Shown: positions 39,701 to 54,700, numbered from the stretch's first letter. The stretch: 64,000 nt of DNA from Odobenus rosmarus divergens (GCF_000321225.1 NW_004450323.1:3881525-3945524); one strand, 5' to 3'. Program-made: numbers and translations. The notes: a model not told the origin generated them from the letters alone.

Positions 39701-42700
39701 CGTGATGAGTGCTCCTGTTTACGCTCCTTCTCACGCTCTTGCACATTACTGTGTCTGCTTTTCAGCGAAGTTCTTGGGCAAGCAGGTGTTGAGTTATGGT
39801 CAGAACCTCTCCTTCTCCTTTCGGGTGGACAGGCGAGACACTCGCCTCTCTGCAGAAGACCTGGTGCTCGAGGGAGCTGGCCTGAGAGTGTCTGTGCCCT
39901 TGATCGCTCAGGGCAATTCCTATCCGAGTGAGACCACTGTGAAATACGTCTTCAGGTAAGACGGTCTTCTTTGTGAAATCTGAGTTGACCAGAGTTATAA
40001 AAGTGGTTTCTTTACCTAAGCTTATCAGGCCTCAAGCTGTTGAAGAAAAACGTCTGGGTTATAAAGGTGACTTTGACAAAGGAAGCCTTCCCTTTATTTA
40101 CTGTACCCTTTCCAGTTGTACTAAAAACCAACAGATCCCTTTCTGACTTGGTTAGATTGTCAGCCATTGCCTTGTTGGCAGCATAAATGCATAAGAAATG
40201 CTTTCTCAGCACACAGAACTGTCCTGACAGAGGTTCACGTGGCCCCTTCTTTCTCCCTAGGCTCCATGAAGCAACCGATTACCCTTGGAGGCCTCCTCTT
40301 GCCCCTTTTGAATTTCAGAAGCTCCTAAACAATTTGACCTCTATCAAAATCCGTGGGACGTATAGTGAGAGAAGTAAGTTATGATATAATTCAAGAGCAT
40401 TAAGATGATTAGGTAGAAGGATCCACACTAATGCAAAAGTTTATCTCTAAAGTCCCAATACTATAGCGCTGATCCTAAAGAAATGGAATGAATTGTTTCA
40501 TTATATGTGAATTATGTATAAAAATAATGCATTTGTTTAACCATTTTCAAGGACCTGGAGAAAATTTGCTAAAACTAATAAATGGCGTTGTTTTATAATG
40601 ACTAAGCCTAATGAGGTGACTTTATATCTAAATAGAGTCTAAGAATCTTACATGTAATTCTACTGGCTCACATGCTTAACCTTTACTTTTTATTTATTGC
40701 TATGTAATTATCAAGCCCTTTAAACTATTGGCTAAATTATGAAAAATTATAAATTCCTGAGTGAAGGTTCATTATAATGTTAGATAAACAAAGCTGTTTT
40801 CAGTATGCCTTTAAAATTATTTTCATATATATATATATATATATTTTTTTTTTTGTAACAAGGACTTTTTCCTGTAGAAAGCTCAAGCTGTTTGGGTGGA
40901 GTCAGAGGGGTGGTGTGGCATTGTGTGTGGCATCTGCAGCATGGATGTGTTGGTTTTTGAGATGCCTACGTGAATATCCAGATGAAAACATCTTATAAGT
41001 TGTTAGAAATAATGGTCTGGGGCTTAGGAGTAAGTTAGTACTGGAGATCTAGAATCAAAAGGTTGACTACCTATGGGCAATAATTTTTAAACTTGGAAAT
41101 AAGACAAAAAATATAGAAAGAAAAAGTGTAACCCCAGAAACATAGTTATCTAAGGGCCGTGCGTTGAGACTCAAGGGAGAAAAAAGAATTTTAAGGAGGA
41201 GAAATTATTAAAGGGTTTATAAAGATGATGCCATTGGATTTTGGATTGGGGGACTAAGGAATCATTGGTGATTTTTTTTTTTAAGAAGTGTTAAAACTGA
41301 AGTTATGCTACAGTGCTTTGACAAGTAATTTGAAGGTGAAGTAGTAAAATAAAGCTTACTCTTTTAAGAAGTTTGGCTGTAAGAAGAAAAGAGGTGGATT
41401 ATAATTCAAGAGTAGGGACAAGATTAGAAGAAGAGTACTTTTTAGAATGGGAGACTTAAGAATGGTTAGAATTGGAAGCATATTAGCCAATGGGTATATC
41501 TCATGACCTAACTGTTGACAAAATCCATAAATATATTAAAAGTAACTAAGTTCAAAGTAGTCATAGAAGAGATGTCCTTCAACCTGAGGTTGTCAATTTC
41601 TAAGAATTCTATACAAGGCGTATATATATTTCATAACATAGGAAAATAATGATGATGTAATTAAAGACTGCCACTTGGTGGAATGTACCTGCTGAGGCCA
41701 TCACATGCCCTTTTGGGTTGGATGACCCATTAGTCTAAGCCAATTTATGGCTTCCTCTGCTTTTATTTTCTTCTAGAAGTAGGGAAGCATTGTGATATAT
41801 GGCATACTGGCTTTGGAATAATTGCGTATTTGCCAAAGTAGCCCAGAATATTAAAACTTGGTCACCAGTTTTTCCTATTTTATGCAGGGCAAAAAAGTAT
41901 AATGAGTGGTGCTTGTTGGCAGGTGTTTTCCTTGCTTTCTTACTCCTGAACTCTATAGTCAGGGACTGCTTTTGTGGCAAAAGAACGAAAACACTGCTTA
42001 ATGGCTACAGACGTAAACTCGTCTTGTCGAGTTCACGCTACATTCTCGCTCTGATCTCCTCTTGCCCCACAATATTGTCCAGTGCTTTTCCTTTTTCACA
42101 CGGTGATTGAGACAACTGTAAAATCCAACAGATCTGGTCGTGTGTGTGTTGAACAATGTGTTTGCTATCCCGCCTCTCCAGATACTTAGCACCAGGTACC
42201 CCATGACTGTCGTGAACGCTATTTTCTAGTTATCTCCTTCAATAGATGAGTTAAACTAATAGCTGATTGTCTCTGGAATTTTGTGTCTGATTACTCTTTA
42301 GCTTTATTAACTTTCTGTAAGCTTTTGGAAAACAACAGCTAGTTCAGTGACTCACTTATCCACACCACATGCAGGTGCTGGATATTTGGATGATGTCACC
42401 CTAACAAGTGCTCGCCCGGGGCCTGGGGTGCCTGCCACTTGGGTGGAGTCCTGCACCTGTCCTGTGGGCTATGGAGGGCAGTTCTGTGAGATGTGCCTCT
42501 CGGGTTACAGAAGAGAAACTCCGAGTCTCGGGCCATACAGCCCATGTGTGCTTTGTACCTGCAACGGACATAGCGAGACCTGTGACCCTGAGACAGGTGA
42601 GACGAGCTCCTCGGGGGGCTGCGGGACCTAAGTCCTCTCCAGCGGATGAGCAGGGAAGTGCTCCTGGTCTTACCGGCTGGCTCACCTGCCTTTGTTCTCA

Positions 42701-45700
42701 TACCCACTCTCCAAACAGGTGTTTGTGACTGCAGAGACAATACAGCTGGCCCCCACTGTGAGAAGTGTGGGGATGGGTTCTACGGAGATTCCACGTCGGG
42801 CACCGCCTCCGACTGTCGGCCCTGCCCGTGTCCTGGTGGCTCGAGCTGTGCCTCTGTCCCCAAGACGCAGGAGGTTGTGTGCACCAGCTGCCCTGCCGGC
42901 ACCACCGGTCAGTCCACTCTTCCGTCTGCTCTCCGTGTTCCACTGGGCAAAAGTACCTCGGGACACAGAGCCTGGGGGTTTGCAGATTTTGTTTGTTTGT
43001 TTGGCTCAGTGATTATAGTTGTCCGAGCAGGCAAAAGTTTTGTATGAAACTTATTACGGATTCATAGAACACATATCAGATACAAAACATGGCCAGCATA
43101 GTTACGGCCACGTACTTTTCTAAGCACCCTCCGCCTTCTGCCTCAGTAATCCTCACAACCCCATGAGGTGGGTGCTGCTGTTTTCCCCATGTGACAGCTA
43201 AGAACACCGAGGCACGAGACATGAAGTTACTTGTCCCAGCTGCGTGGCTGGTCACTGGAGGAGCTCGTGATGACCCCCATATGCTCTCCCACCTAGGATG
43301 AGAACCAACACTTGATTTTTAGTTTGTGGGGCTATTCTGGGATTCTTGATATAAAGTGGTAATTTGTAAATTCTTTAAATTGTTTCTGTTCTTTCTTTCA
43401 GTAGTCCTTTCAGTGCATCAGAGCCCATCACGTTTAGTAAGGAAAAGATGCTTTTATAGCTTTGGATAGACATCTGTTCCCATTCTCTGAGTTTCTTTCT
43501 TTTTGTTAATAACATAAAACTAGATCTTTCCTAGCTATTCAAGGAACTGTCGTGCTGACTGAGGAGACCAAGGCTCACTGATGAGCGTTCCTCTTTTTCC
43601 GTTGACTTTAGCTTCCATGTAATGGAGAGGTTCTGGCTAGGCTTCTGATAGAACCCTTGACTCCGTTACATACTTTTTCTTCAAAAGATATTGCTGCCTG
43701 GAAATAAGTGAGACAGAAAAACCACTCAGCTAATAATGTGTATCTCTTGTACATCATCAAAACACTCTTTAATCCTTGGGAAACATCAAAATACCCCATC
43801 TTCCCTTTACTACTCCACTGACCCCACACTAAGCACAAGGTCTTTGCAACACAGAGAGATTCAATCATTTGCTTAAGGTAGTTGAGAAAATAAGGAGAAG
43901 CTAGTGTAGACTTTCAGATTTTTTTACTCTTTTCTTTGTGTATGTGTGTTTTAAAACAGTGACCCAACAGAGGTTCACAGATGGAGTTCTCTGACCTGGT
44001 TCCCCACCACCCTCTGTTGCCTTCGCTGTCTCTGCTGCAGTGTCCTGGGCTGCTTGTAATCCATCAGATCAGCCAGACTGTATGTCCTGTTATGCACAGT
44101 TTTCTTTTTTTAGAATGCTTTACCCCACCTTGTTCCACCCAAACCTCCTGTTCTTGTTCAACTCCTATCTTTACCGTGGAGTTTGGTTGAAACATCACTT
44201 ACCTTGTGCTATTACCTCAGGTTTTTAGGACCCTTTTTTACTCTGCTGCCACAGCATATAGCATCCCCCTTGCAGAATCTGCTCCTAGATGTACTTAATA
44301 TGACATGTGGATGAGAGACCCCTTTGGTCATTCTGTTGTTCCACTGGGTAGACTGCAAGCCTAAAACTAAGTTAAGCATTGGAGATGTTCTCATGGCTAT
44401 GCTGAATAATACAAATGGGGGAGTTGAGACTACTTAGGATACGTAATGGAGAGATGGAGTGTACTGTAGGAGATCTTGCAAAATGTTGTAAACCTGTTAG
44501 TCTGTAACCAAATGTCTCTCACACAAGACTTGGGAGATATATTTTTTTGTTAGTCATCGCGTGACTTGAAGGGAATGAGCTATAGTGCTTCTTGCGGATG
44601 TTAATCAGGGTGTAGAGGTCCACATGAAAACCAGCATAGACCCTGTGAAAGATGATGCCATCACTCGTTAGTCCTATATCCTGCTTCCCTTTTTTCATAG
44701 CACGTTTTAACCACTTCATATTTTTCTATGTATTCCTTTGTTGTCTATCTTCCCCCTCCTAACCCCTGTTAAGCTCCACGACAGCAGGGACTTTTGTCTG
44801 TTCTATTGACTTTTGTATTCCTAACACCCAGAATAGCACCTGGCACGTATGCTTGTTGAATGAATGCAAATATTTTTTTGGATAACGAACAGAGATTGCA
44901 GATAGAGGGTAAGATGTTCCTCATTTAGAAGACTATTGAAGAATAGGAATAGTTACCTATAGTCCCTGAGCTCTTCACACGTGGTATGCTTCATATTTGA
45001 TCTTTAAAATGATCTTTTGAGGTAATAATAGTAATAATAATGATACTCTTTTTTCATCACATTTATTTGAGTGCCTGGCTTTGGGAATGCAAAGATGAAT
45101 AAGGATGGTCCCCACTCTTCCGGGGCTAAAAGTATAGAGGGAAACACAGATAATTGTAAGGCAGTGTGGTTAGTTCAGGCAAAGGAATGCACATAAGAGG
45201 AGTAGAGGAGAAGAAACAACACCTCCCCCGGGGTTGGGAAGGGATGATAAGGAAAGCTAAGGCAAAAAAAAAAAAAAAAGTACCTAACTTGCCCAAAGTC
45301 ACATCCAGGACTTGGACCTACATCCTGGACTCTGAGACAAAAGGATAGGGTAGCTGTTGTTGCCAGAAGATACTTTGGTGTGAAAGCTTTCCATGAGCTC
45401 CCATGCAGCTCTGTTTTAGGTTTTCTACCAGATTTAAAAAAAAAAAAAATTATTTTATTCAAAACAGGTTTCAAGGCATTTTAAATATAGATCATATCTA
45501 GAATGGCTACATGATCTGATGAAAAGCAAAACTGACATGCTGTCCTAATCCTGGTCTGGAGAAGGATCTCGGGTGAGGGTCTGGTAACCATCAGAGACAA
45601 GAAGGGCCCGAGTAGCGTCCTGTTTCTTCCTCTCCTGGCCCGCCCCCAGCCACAGATTCTGTTCTCACCAGTGGTTTCTATTTGCCAAATGCAGGGGTCA

Positions 45701-48700
45701 GTTTTCAGTCCTCCTCTGACCCTGTCTCTCAGCAATGTGGGATGCTGGTGACTGCTCACTCCGCCCCAGACGATTCTCCTCTTACCTTTGGGGACACTGC
45801 CCTCTCTTGGGTCTCCTTCCTTCCCTCTTCTCTTGAGACTCCTTTTATCACTTCTGATTCTCAGCCTGAGACTTCCGTGTCAACTTTATCTGTATTCTCC
45901 CCTCAGGTGAACAAATCTCATCTAGCTTCAAAAGCCTTTCTGTGCCTACTGAAAAATCTGCGTCTGGGGCCCCGATCACGCTGTCTCCCAAGTGCCAGCT
46001 ACCTACTTGCCATCTCCGCTTGGCTGGTGGGCTGGAAGCCTTCCATTTGCCCCTGCCCATCCTTTCTTCTTTTTTCTCCACCCCGATGGGACCTGTATGC
46101 ACTATATCACATGGGCCCTCCATTTGTGTTCAGGCAGCGGGAAGAGGGAGGAGGGTGGGGCAGAGTATTTAGTCCAAGGCCCCTTCTCTGGGGGGGTCCT
46201 TGTGGCTTAGTGACTTTCATCAAGGTTCTCAGCTCCTGATGCTAGCTTTCCCCAAACAGCCCTTTCTCACCTGAGGTTCCAGTTAACTGCTCCCTCCCCC
46301 CAGCCCCTGAGGCCCAGGTAATAGAGCCTGACAGTCACTACCCCCGGAGCTGCGCTGTCGCCCAGGATTGCTTACACCCTGCCCACACTCGTATAGATAG
46401 TATCTTTATTAAACTCTCTTCAGGTCTTGCTAATTTGAATGTGTCTGTTTAATTTTCTGCTTGAGTCAGATGCTAAAGGCATCTCAAATTTAAGCAAATC
46501 CAAGCTAAATCTTTGATTTATTTTTCTCAACCCCAACCCTATCCTTCCCCAGTCTTGTTCATCTCAGGGAAAATACTACCATCCACCTAGTTGCTCCAGC
46601 TAGAAGCTAAAATCCTGGGCTTGTCCTTGATTCTGCTTTCTTTCATTTCCTGGAAGCAGTCAGCCAGCATGTGTGATGGACTCGATCTCACATCTGACTG
46701 CGTTTCACCGCCTCCATTTCATCACCCTGGTCCACAACCACTGCGGTCTCTCACCTAGAATAGCCTCCTAATTGGTCTCCTTGCAATCCATTCTCACACA
46801 GCAGCCAGGATAATCCTTTTAAAATGTAAATCAGGAGCACCTGGGTGGCTCAATCGGTTAAACATCTGACTTTGGTTCAGGTCATGATCTTGGGGTCCTG
46901 GGATGAAAGCCTGCGTCAAGGTTCTGTGCTCAGCAAGGAGTCTGCTTCTCCCTCTCCCTCTGCTCCCTACTCGTTCTCTTTCAAATGAAATCTTTAAAAA
47001 AATGTAAATCAGGGCATATCACTTTATTTTTTTTTAAAGATTTTATTTATTTATTTGAAAGAGAGAATGAGAGAGAGCACATGAGAGGGGGGAGGGTCAG
47101 AGGGAGAAGCAGACTCCCCGCTGAGCAGGGAGCCCGATGCGGGACTCGATCCCGGGACTCCAGGATCATGACCTGAGCCGGAGGCAGTTGCTTAACCAAC
47201 TGAGTCACCAAAAACCCTCAATATCACCTCATTGCACTTTAATATAAACCAGATTTTTTACGGTGACCTACAAGATTGGCTCTTACTATTTCCATAAGCT
47301 CATTGTGTTTTTCTGTAACATTCTTCGCTTGGATATTAGCATGACTGTTTTTTTTCCGTCTTTCCATTGTCATCCCAGATATCTCCACTCTACAGAGCTT
47401 TCTCTAACCACCCAATCTGAAGTAGTCCTTACCCTGTCATTCTATCATGTTGCTCTGTTTTGTTTAATTTATTATGCTTATCCTGATCCAAAATAATCTT
47501 CTTATTTATATTGTCTGTGGATTGGTCTCCCCCAGCTATAGCGTAAGCTTCATGAGATTGGAGATCTTGTCCACCTGGTTCACTGCATCATCCTGACAAC
47601 CTAGAACAGTGCCTGTGTATAAGAGATGCTCAGCAAATATTCATTAAATGAGCAAATGAACAAACCTTTATTTCTCCAGAAAGCTTAAGCTAAGTCAGTC
47701 CCTATCAGCTACAAAGATATCAAGATTCCAACTTGAGCTAATAATGATGGGAAAGTGGAAAAGGAAAGAGGAGGAGCAGTGAGTATGGTGGAAAGAGTCC
47801 CGGATTCTAGCTGTTTGATTGTGGGCAAGTTATTTAACTTCTCTGGTCCCTTCACTATAATAGAAGCTGGAGGCAAATGACAATCTCTAAGTTCTCTTCT
47901 AAGATACTCTGATTCTGTCCTAGTTGACACAGCTCAAACAAGGATTAGCACACGTCTTTTCTTTTTTAGGAAGATTGTCCTGCTTACTCTGCTGTATAGG
48001 AAACTTATGGTATTGAGTGGCACTTCATCTTTTTTAATATCATAAACCAAAACAAACATATGAATGTGCCATCCCTTGGGGCAAAAGAGGTTAATAAACC
48101 CTGAGCCTGACTCATTTACAAAGCACTTTTAACGCATGATGTCAGTTAATCCTCAGGACAATTGAAGTGCAGTAGGCACAACAGGTGTTATCTTTCTAAT
48201 AACAAAATGGAAATGTGCCCAGAGTCCCTGCGTTGATCTGGCACAGAGCCAGGACTGCAGCCCAGGTCCTCTGCTCTCCTGGGCTGGTGCCCTATCCACT
48301 GTGACATGTGGCCTCACATCTGATGGTTCACCTGGACTCTTTGTAACCAGACTGTTTGTGTCCAACAGCACCAGGAATGTCTGAGGTCTTTCTTTCCTAA
48401 CATCAGATTGTCCCACGTGCAGGTAAAAGGTGTGAGCTCTGTGATGATGGCTACTTTGGAGACCCTCTGGGTAGACACGGCCCTGTGAGGCTTTGCCGCC
48501 TTTGTCAATGCAATGACAACATCGACCCCAATGCGGTTGGAAATTGTAATCGCTTGACAGGAGAATGCCTGAAATGCATCTATAACACTGCTGGCTTTTA
48601 CTGTGACCGATGCAAAGATGGATTTTTTGGAAATCCCCTGGCTCCCAATCCAGCAGACAAATGCAAAGGTAATCTAGCCATCGGCCAGGTTCTGCCACTG

Positions 48701-51700
48701 TTGTGCTCATTTATTCTGAAAATTCATCGTGTGGTCTCTTTAAATATTTACAGACGTTTGGTCTAATACAGCACTATTCAATAGAAATGTAGTGTGAACC
48801 ACTCATGTAAGTTAAGTTTTCTTGTAGACACATGAAAATAAAGAGAAAGAGGTGAAATTGATTTTAATCATATATTTTATTAACCCTAATATATCTCGAG
48901 ACCAGCCACTTCACCTAAAGTCTGGAGAATCTCTTTGTATTGTTTACATTTTCATATTTCTCTCGGGTGATTCGCATCTCTTGCTGTCTCCATCTCCCCA
49001 CCCTAGCCTGTGCGTGCAATCCCCACGGCACCTCAAAGCAGCAGAACAGCTGTAACCCTGTGACCGGGCAGTGCGAATGTCTGCCCCACGTGACCGGCCG
49101 GGACTGTGGAGCCTGTGAGCCTGGATTCTACAACCTGCAGAGCGGGCGGGGCTGTGAGAGGTGAGGCGCCAGGCACCATTGCTGGAAGCACTCTGTGCTT
49201 GCCTTTTTTTTTTTTAATTGTGAGAGATGGATTTTTATGACTTACCCGTAACGGTAGCCTTGATTTTGTTTAGGAATTATTTCAGTGCCTCACTCGAACA
49301 GAGCATGCTTAGGGGCAGTACCGGACAGTGGTACTGAGGCTACTGGGAGAGGCGAGTAGAACGAAGCTGCCCTGGCTGCGTCAGTCGCCCGAGCAACCTT
49401 TCAAACACGACATCTCGTGAGGTGCTTTCTGAGGCTCCCAGAGTCAGACCCTCTGGGGCTCGCAGCCTGGGAATTTCTATTTTCAAAGCTCCTGCTGGTC
49501 AGCACTGAGGAGAGCCCCTTTGTAGTGGTTTTAGGAGTGGAATTAACCGTGTTGGTGGGTGAGGTTAGAAAAAGTTTCTGAGTAGAACTCATGAAAATTA
49601 CTTGAACCTTAGGCACTTAATAACCCTTAACATTTTGTTTTAATAGCCCTTTAGATTGTTTTCTCATACAAATTACAGCAGTTCTGTGCTGACCAGGGGC
49701 CGGGGGAAGGTTTGCTGAGAGTCCATTTTTCTTACCGCAGAAACATCATATGTTCACTTTCAGGTGCGACTGCCACGCATTGGGTTCCACCAATGGACAG
49801 TGTGACATCCACACTGGCCAGTGTGAGTGCCAACCTGGCGTCACGGGCCAGCACTGCGAGCGCTGTGAGGTCAACCACTTTGGGTTTGGACCCGAAGGCT
49901 GCAAACGTAAGGAGCTGGGAGCATAGAACTCTTAAGTCTTTTCCAATTCCCATTAGAACCACAGACTTTGACGGTCAGAGCTGGACCTAAGTCCTCACAG
50001 ATGCTTCAGTCAGTTAATATTCTCCTTTTCTAAAACTGGGGGAGAGCTTCTCTAGTTCCTTTGCAGCCACCTTATTTACATCTTCTTGGATTGTATTTCT
50101 GCTTCTTTTTCCAGTCTCTTGTCTTTCTAAGGAATGTCTCCCTTTGATTACCGGGCTTTCCCCCTGTGCTTAATGAAACATTTTTATTGATCACATTCTT
50201 AGAGCAGATAATGAGACAGTGAGAGACTCTGTTCACAACTTACTTGGTGGTTGACTTACCGGCTGCAGTCGCTTCCCACCCTTGGGGCCCTTTTGATACG
50301 GTTACATCTACACATCTGCTTCTCCTTGGCATAAACACTTGCTGGAATTAGGCCTCAGAACAGTTTGGTGTTTTGCTTTTTGAATTCCTTCATTTCTCCT
50401 GTGGAATGTAGCATAAATCATTGACCCAGTTCAGAGAACAAAGCAAGTAAACAAACTATAAAATAATGCAAAATATGTATTAGCATTTGGGTTTTCTAGT
50501 TCCTTAGTGAAAGAAATATTAAACAGCAGAGAGTTGAAGGTAGAGTTCTTGAAGTGCATAAAAGGGCATTGATTAGTTTAATAGACTAATTTCTATAATT
50601 ACTAAGTAACATGAAATGTGTCCCCTCAGAGATGATGCACATTGTACTTTATTAAAACTCACTTTTGCCTAACATAATGTAATAAAATAAAATTAATAAT
50701 AACAATAATAAAAGAAGAAAATTAGTGGCAGACCAACATCAGAAGAGGAGGAGAACTGACATTAAACCTGAGATAAAAGTACAGAACTGAATTCTCATTA
50801 GTGGAATAATAAAATGTTTTCCTTATAATGCAAAAGTATTTCAAACTTCACTACATTGCTTATAGAAATATTTGTCATATACTGAATGTGATTCTAATCT
50901 TCACTGAAGATCTTTTAAAATTAAAGTTTTTTAAAATGTAAAAAAAAATCACTTTTGCTTTAAAAATTTTTGTTTACTGAGCAGACTTAACCATTCGAAT
51001 TCTCATAATTTGGCCTGTTTTTCAAAAAAATATCTATGTATAATGAGAGTACCATCAGCTTATTGTTACCAGTCTGGGTTAAAAGGCAATGCAATCTTCC
51101 TTCCTTTCTCTATCATAGACTCTTCTTACTTTATTCTGCAGCCTGTGACTGTCATCCTGAGGGATCTCTTTCACTCCAGTGCAAAGATGATGGTCGCTGT
51201 GAATGTAAACAGGGTTTTGTGGGAAATCGCTGTGACCAGTGTGAAGAGAACTATTTCTATAATCGGTCTTGGCCTGGCTGCCAGGAGTGTCCAGCATGTT
51301 ACCGGCTGGTGAAGGATAAGGTAAGCTGTCAACAGGGCATTCGCTCATTCATTCATTTATTCATCCAGTAGACATTGAATGGGTACTTCCTGTGCACTGA
51401 GCTCTAGAGAACAAATAATGAACACGATAGGCATGGCCCTGTCCTCAAAGACTTATGTTCCAGTTGGGAGACAAATAATAAAAATTAAATAAAGACATAC
51501 TAACTGAGATGAGCACCAGAAAGAATACAAACAGAGAATAACTGGGAGAACTACTTTATGTAAATCCTCTCTAAGGACATTTATTTAAGGTGAGATCTTA
51601 AGAATAAGAGGGAACAAGCCTAATGAGAACTGATGGGTAGGCTATTCCAGGCAAAGGGAATGTAGGGTACAAAGGTCTCAAAGGTGGATCGTGTCTGGAG

Positions 51701-54700
51701 CCTCCTGACTGAGGAGGGAGTGGTTTGTGATAAGACCGGAGAGGTTGGTAGAGACAGCTCATGTCATACCATGTCAACCATAGTAAGGGATTTAGATTTT
51801 ACTCCAAATCTAGCATGAACGCACTGACGAGTTTTCAGCTAGGAAATCCAGTTTATATTTTAAGAAGAACACTCTGACTGCTATGTGAAGAATGATGGTT
51901 AGGAATGGGGCAAAAGGGCAAGCCTGGATTGAATTGGGTAAGTATGTGTGATTGGGGGGGGCAAGCATAGAGAAAGAGAATCACTAAGGGTGCCTCTTGG
52001 GTTTTTTGCTTAAGGTAGCTGGAGGCATTGTTTATTGAAATGGAGATGACTCAGGGGAAACAGATTTAAGAGAAGAAAAGAGTATAGTCTTGGGTGTTGA
52101 GTTGAGATTCCCATCAGAGAGCTGAGTGGAGATATCAGGAAAGCAATCTAAAATGCAAGGGAGAGGTCAGAACTAGAGAATCCTCAACAAGTAGTGTTTA
52201 ATGTCAAAGGAATGGGCTTGATAGTTTTTCTGTTGAAGCCAGAGAAATAAAGAAAAACTACCTGTGTTATCTGTTTAAAAGTAGATATATGTGGAGTATG
52301 TAGACCTACATATTTATAGAGTGAGCACCCTTTTGATGATCATTCCTGCAGGGAGTACAGCTGAGTTCTTCAGGAATGTTTATATGTGCTAACTTTCCCT
52401 TTTCTTCCTTCATTATATCCAGGTTGCTGATCATCGAGTGAAACTCCAGGAATTAGAGAATCTCATAGCAAACCTTGGAACTGGAGAAGAGGTGGTGACA
52501 GATCAAGCCTTTGAGGACAGACTGAAGGAAGCGGAGAGAGAAGTTATGGACCTCCTTCGAGAGGCCCAGGATGTCAAAGGTAAACATGTTAAAACAATGG
52601 GTAACTTCTGCCAGATGGCTCAGTCTTTAGACATGGCTCCTAGTTCAAGGTTATTTAGTATGGCTTTATAAAATTCTTCCTCAATTTTTTAAACTATTTG
52701 TAGAATCTGAATTTTTTTAAACAATGTGTGAAAATACAAGAACTTGTTTTAAGATACAGTAAGCAAAAATAATTCTCCCAACACATCAGAAACTATTAAA
52801 TGCTAAAATTCCAAGTGTTGTATAAATCTGTTCCATTACAAAGTGTTTTAAAACAGTTTTTAAAAATAATGAAAGGTATGCATTTTGGGTGTGCATTATT
52901 TTAAGTTGAAAATTTGAACTTGGATTCTTCTGTCAGTCTACTGAGTGAGAATTTATTTTACGCACTGCTTTATTTCCTTAGAAAGGACCCTCATAAGGAA
53001 AAATTGTAGTCTTCAAGTATTGACCAAACAGCTAGATACTAAATATATAACACCTGATATTTATGAAAGATTAGAAATTAGTGCCTGCTTATGAAATTTT
53101 CTGCTTAATAGGTGAACAAATGTGCTAATAACATCATGTAAAAGCATATATTTTATATTATATGCATATTTAATGTTCTTTGCAATTGTGTTGCTCCTCT
53201 GTACATTATCCAATGAGACTGATGATAATAAGCAGAGGAATTGGCTTAAGATTTAGGAAACAGTTTATTTTAAAATACTTTAAAGGAACCTGAATTTGTG
53301 AAACTTTGAAAGTAAGAAAAAGTTATTTTACATTATTTACGTGCTTTTTAAATCACTTTTTAAAAAAGATTATTTATTTGAGAGAGAGCAAGCAAGAGCA
53401 AGCTAGCAGGGGGAAGGACAGAGGGAGAGAGAGAGAATCTCCAGCAGACTCCGTGCTGAGTGTGGAGCCTGACATGGGGCTCAATCTCACAATCCTCAGG
53501 TCATGACTTGAGCCAAAATTGAGTTGGACGCTCAACCAATGGAGCCACCCAGGCACCCCTTAAATCACTTTAACATTTTATTTTTATTACTTACTCTGAA
53601 TTAAGCTTTTTTTTCTAAATTTGGACAAATCCTTTTCTACACTGACTGAGGGCCTATAGTATACCAGGCATTGTGCTAAACACCAATAATGAGAAGATAA
53701 ATAAGACTGTCCTCCTTCTATCGAAGTACTCACGACCTGGCTGAGGTCACTTTTGTTTAGGGGCTTTCCACTCATAGTAAATGTTCATTAACATTAGGAC
53801 ACCTGGGACCACAATGATTGACCTCTTTATTGAGTTTATGAATCTACCCATTTGGAGTTAGGTCTTCCTGTCAGAGTATAGGTCAACAGAAATTAAGTAT
53901 ATTACTTATTTCTTACTGTAGATATCCCTAATATATATAATTTTGATTTTATAAAATTACTAAGTAAAGAAGGAAGTAATGAGATGCATCTGGTTTTGGC
54001 CAGTTTAATTTTTATATGAGCGTCAGAAATTGTTTTATAAGGTAAATTTTTAGAAATTGAAAAATAAAATGAGGGGTCAGTAGTTTATATTAACTTTAGT
54101 TGTGTGTTTGTCTTTTGTGTTGTTGTTACATTTTAAGTATTAAACACAGAATAAGAAGAATTTAAATGTTTCCTGTTCTGTGTAAACACTAGTGTTTTTT
54201 TTAGGATGTTCAATTGTTGGCAAAACCTTTTGACACACAGTTTTCCACTAATGTATTCTCTTATAACAACAAATTCACATCTGTCCTGCCATATACACTG
54301 AAGAATCAAATGTGGGGTTATCTTTAAGTGCTGCTCAGTCCACCTGAGAGCTGGGGTCTGGCACGTAGCTCTGGTGCCCACACCATGAGCACATGGGAAT
54401 AGTCAAGAGGCCAGAAAGGGAAGTCAGCCAGCACTGTTCCTCATTTTGGTGCAGCCCCAGCTACGTCTAGCTTCCTTTGGCCCATAATGACCACCTACTT
54501 TCCTCTACCCAAGCTGGTGATTCCATCGGACAGAAGCTTTGACAAAAACCATGGATGTCAATACCTCCCCCTTGAGCCACTTGAAAGGTGGGAACATAAT
54601 GGGCTGCAGCTTCTCATAGCTCGGGGAGCACCATAGTGAGGCTAGGGTTAAAGTCTACTCCCACTAAGACTTGATTCATGGAGTTCCTGGCTGACCTTTC

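Larger units (their letters stand above)
45640..47665 (+). mobile_element. LINE2 copy, sense, interrupted by two SINEs
   Basis: L2 order is visible from tatttgccaaatgcaggggt through ctctcttgggtctccttcct, aggcatctcaaatttaagc, gcagccaggataatcctttt and gtgacctacaagattggctc to the tail cagcaaatattcattaaatg. The 185-codon open frame at 45682-46239 is chance within this element. Confidence 0.8.
42908..48422 (+). other. LAMC1: LAMC1 intron 13
   Basis: 5515 bp, phase 1, the longest complete intron in the window. It holds MIR pieces, a long sense LINE2 copy and an inverted pair of CAN SINEs. 43310-43980 shows nothing recognised; 44875-45055 holds only low-complexity (TAA)n-like sequence. Confidence 0.93.

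Noticed and set aside
45682..46239. A 185-codon open frame on the + strand
   Set aside because: It falls inside a LINE2 copy in intron 13 and is low in structure; the openness is chance.
48153..48710. A 185-codon open frame on the - strand
   Set aside because: It is the complement of LAMC1 exon 14 and an adjoining MIR.
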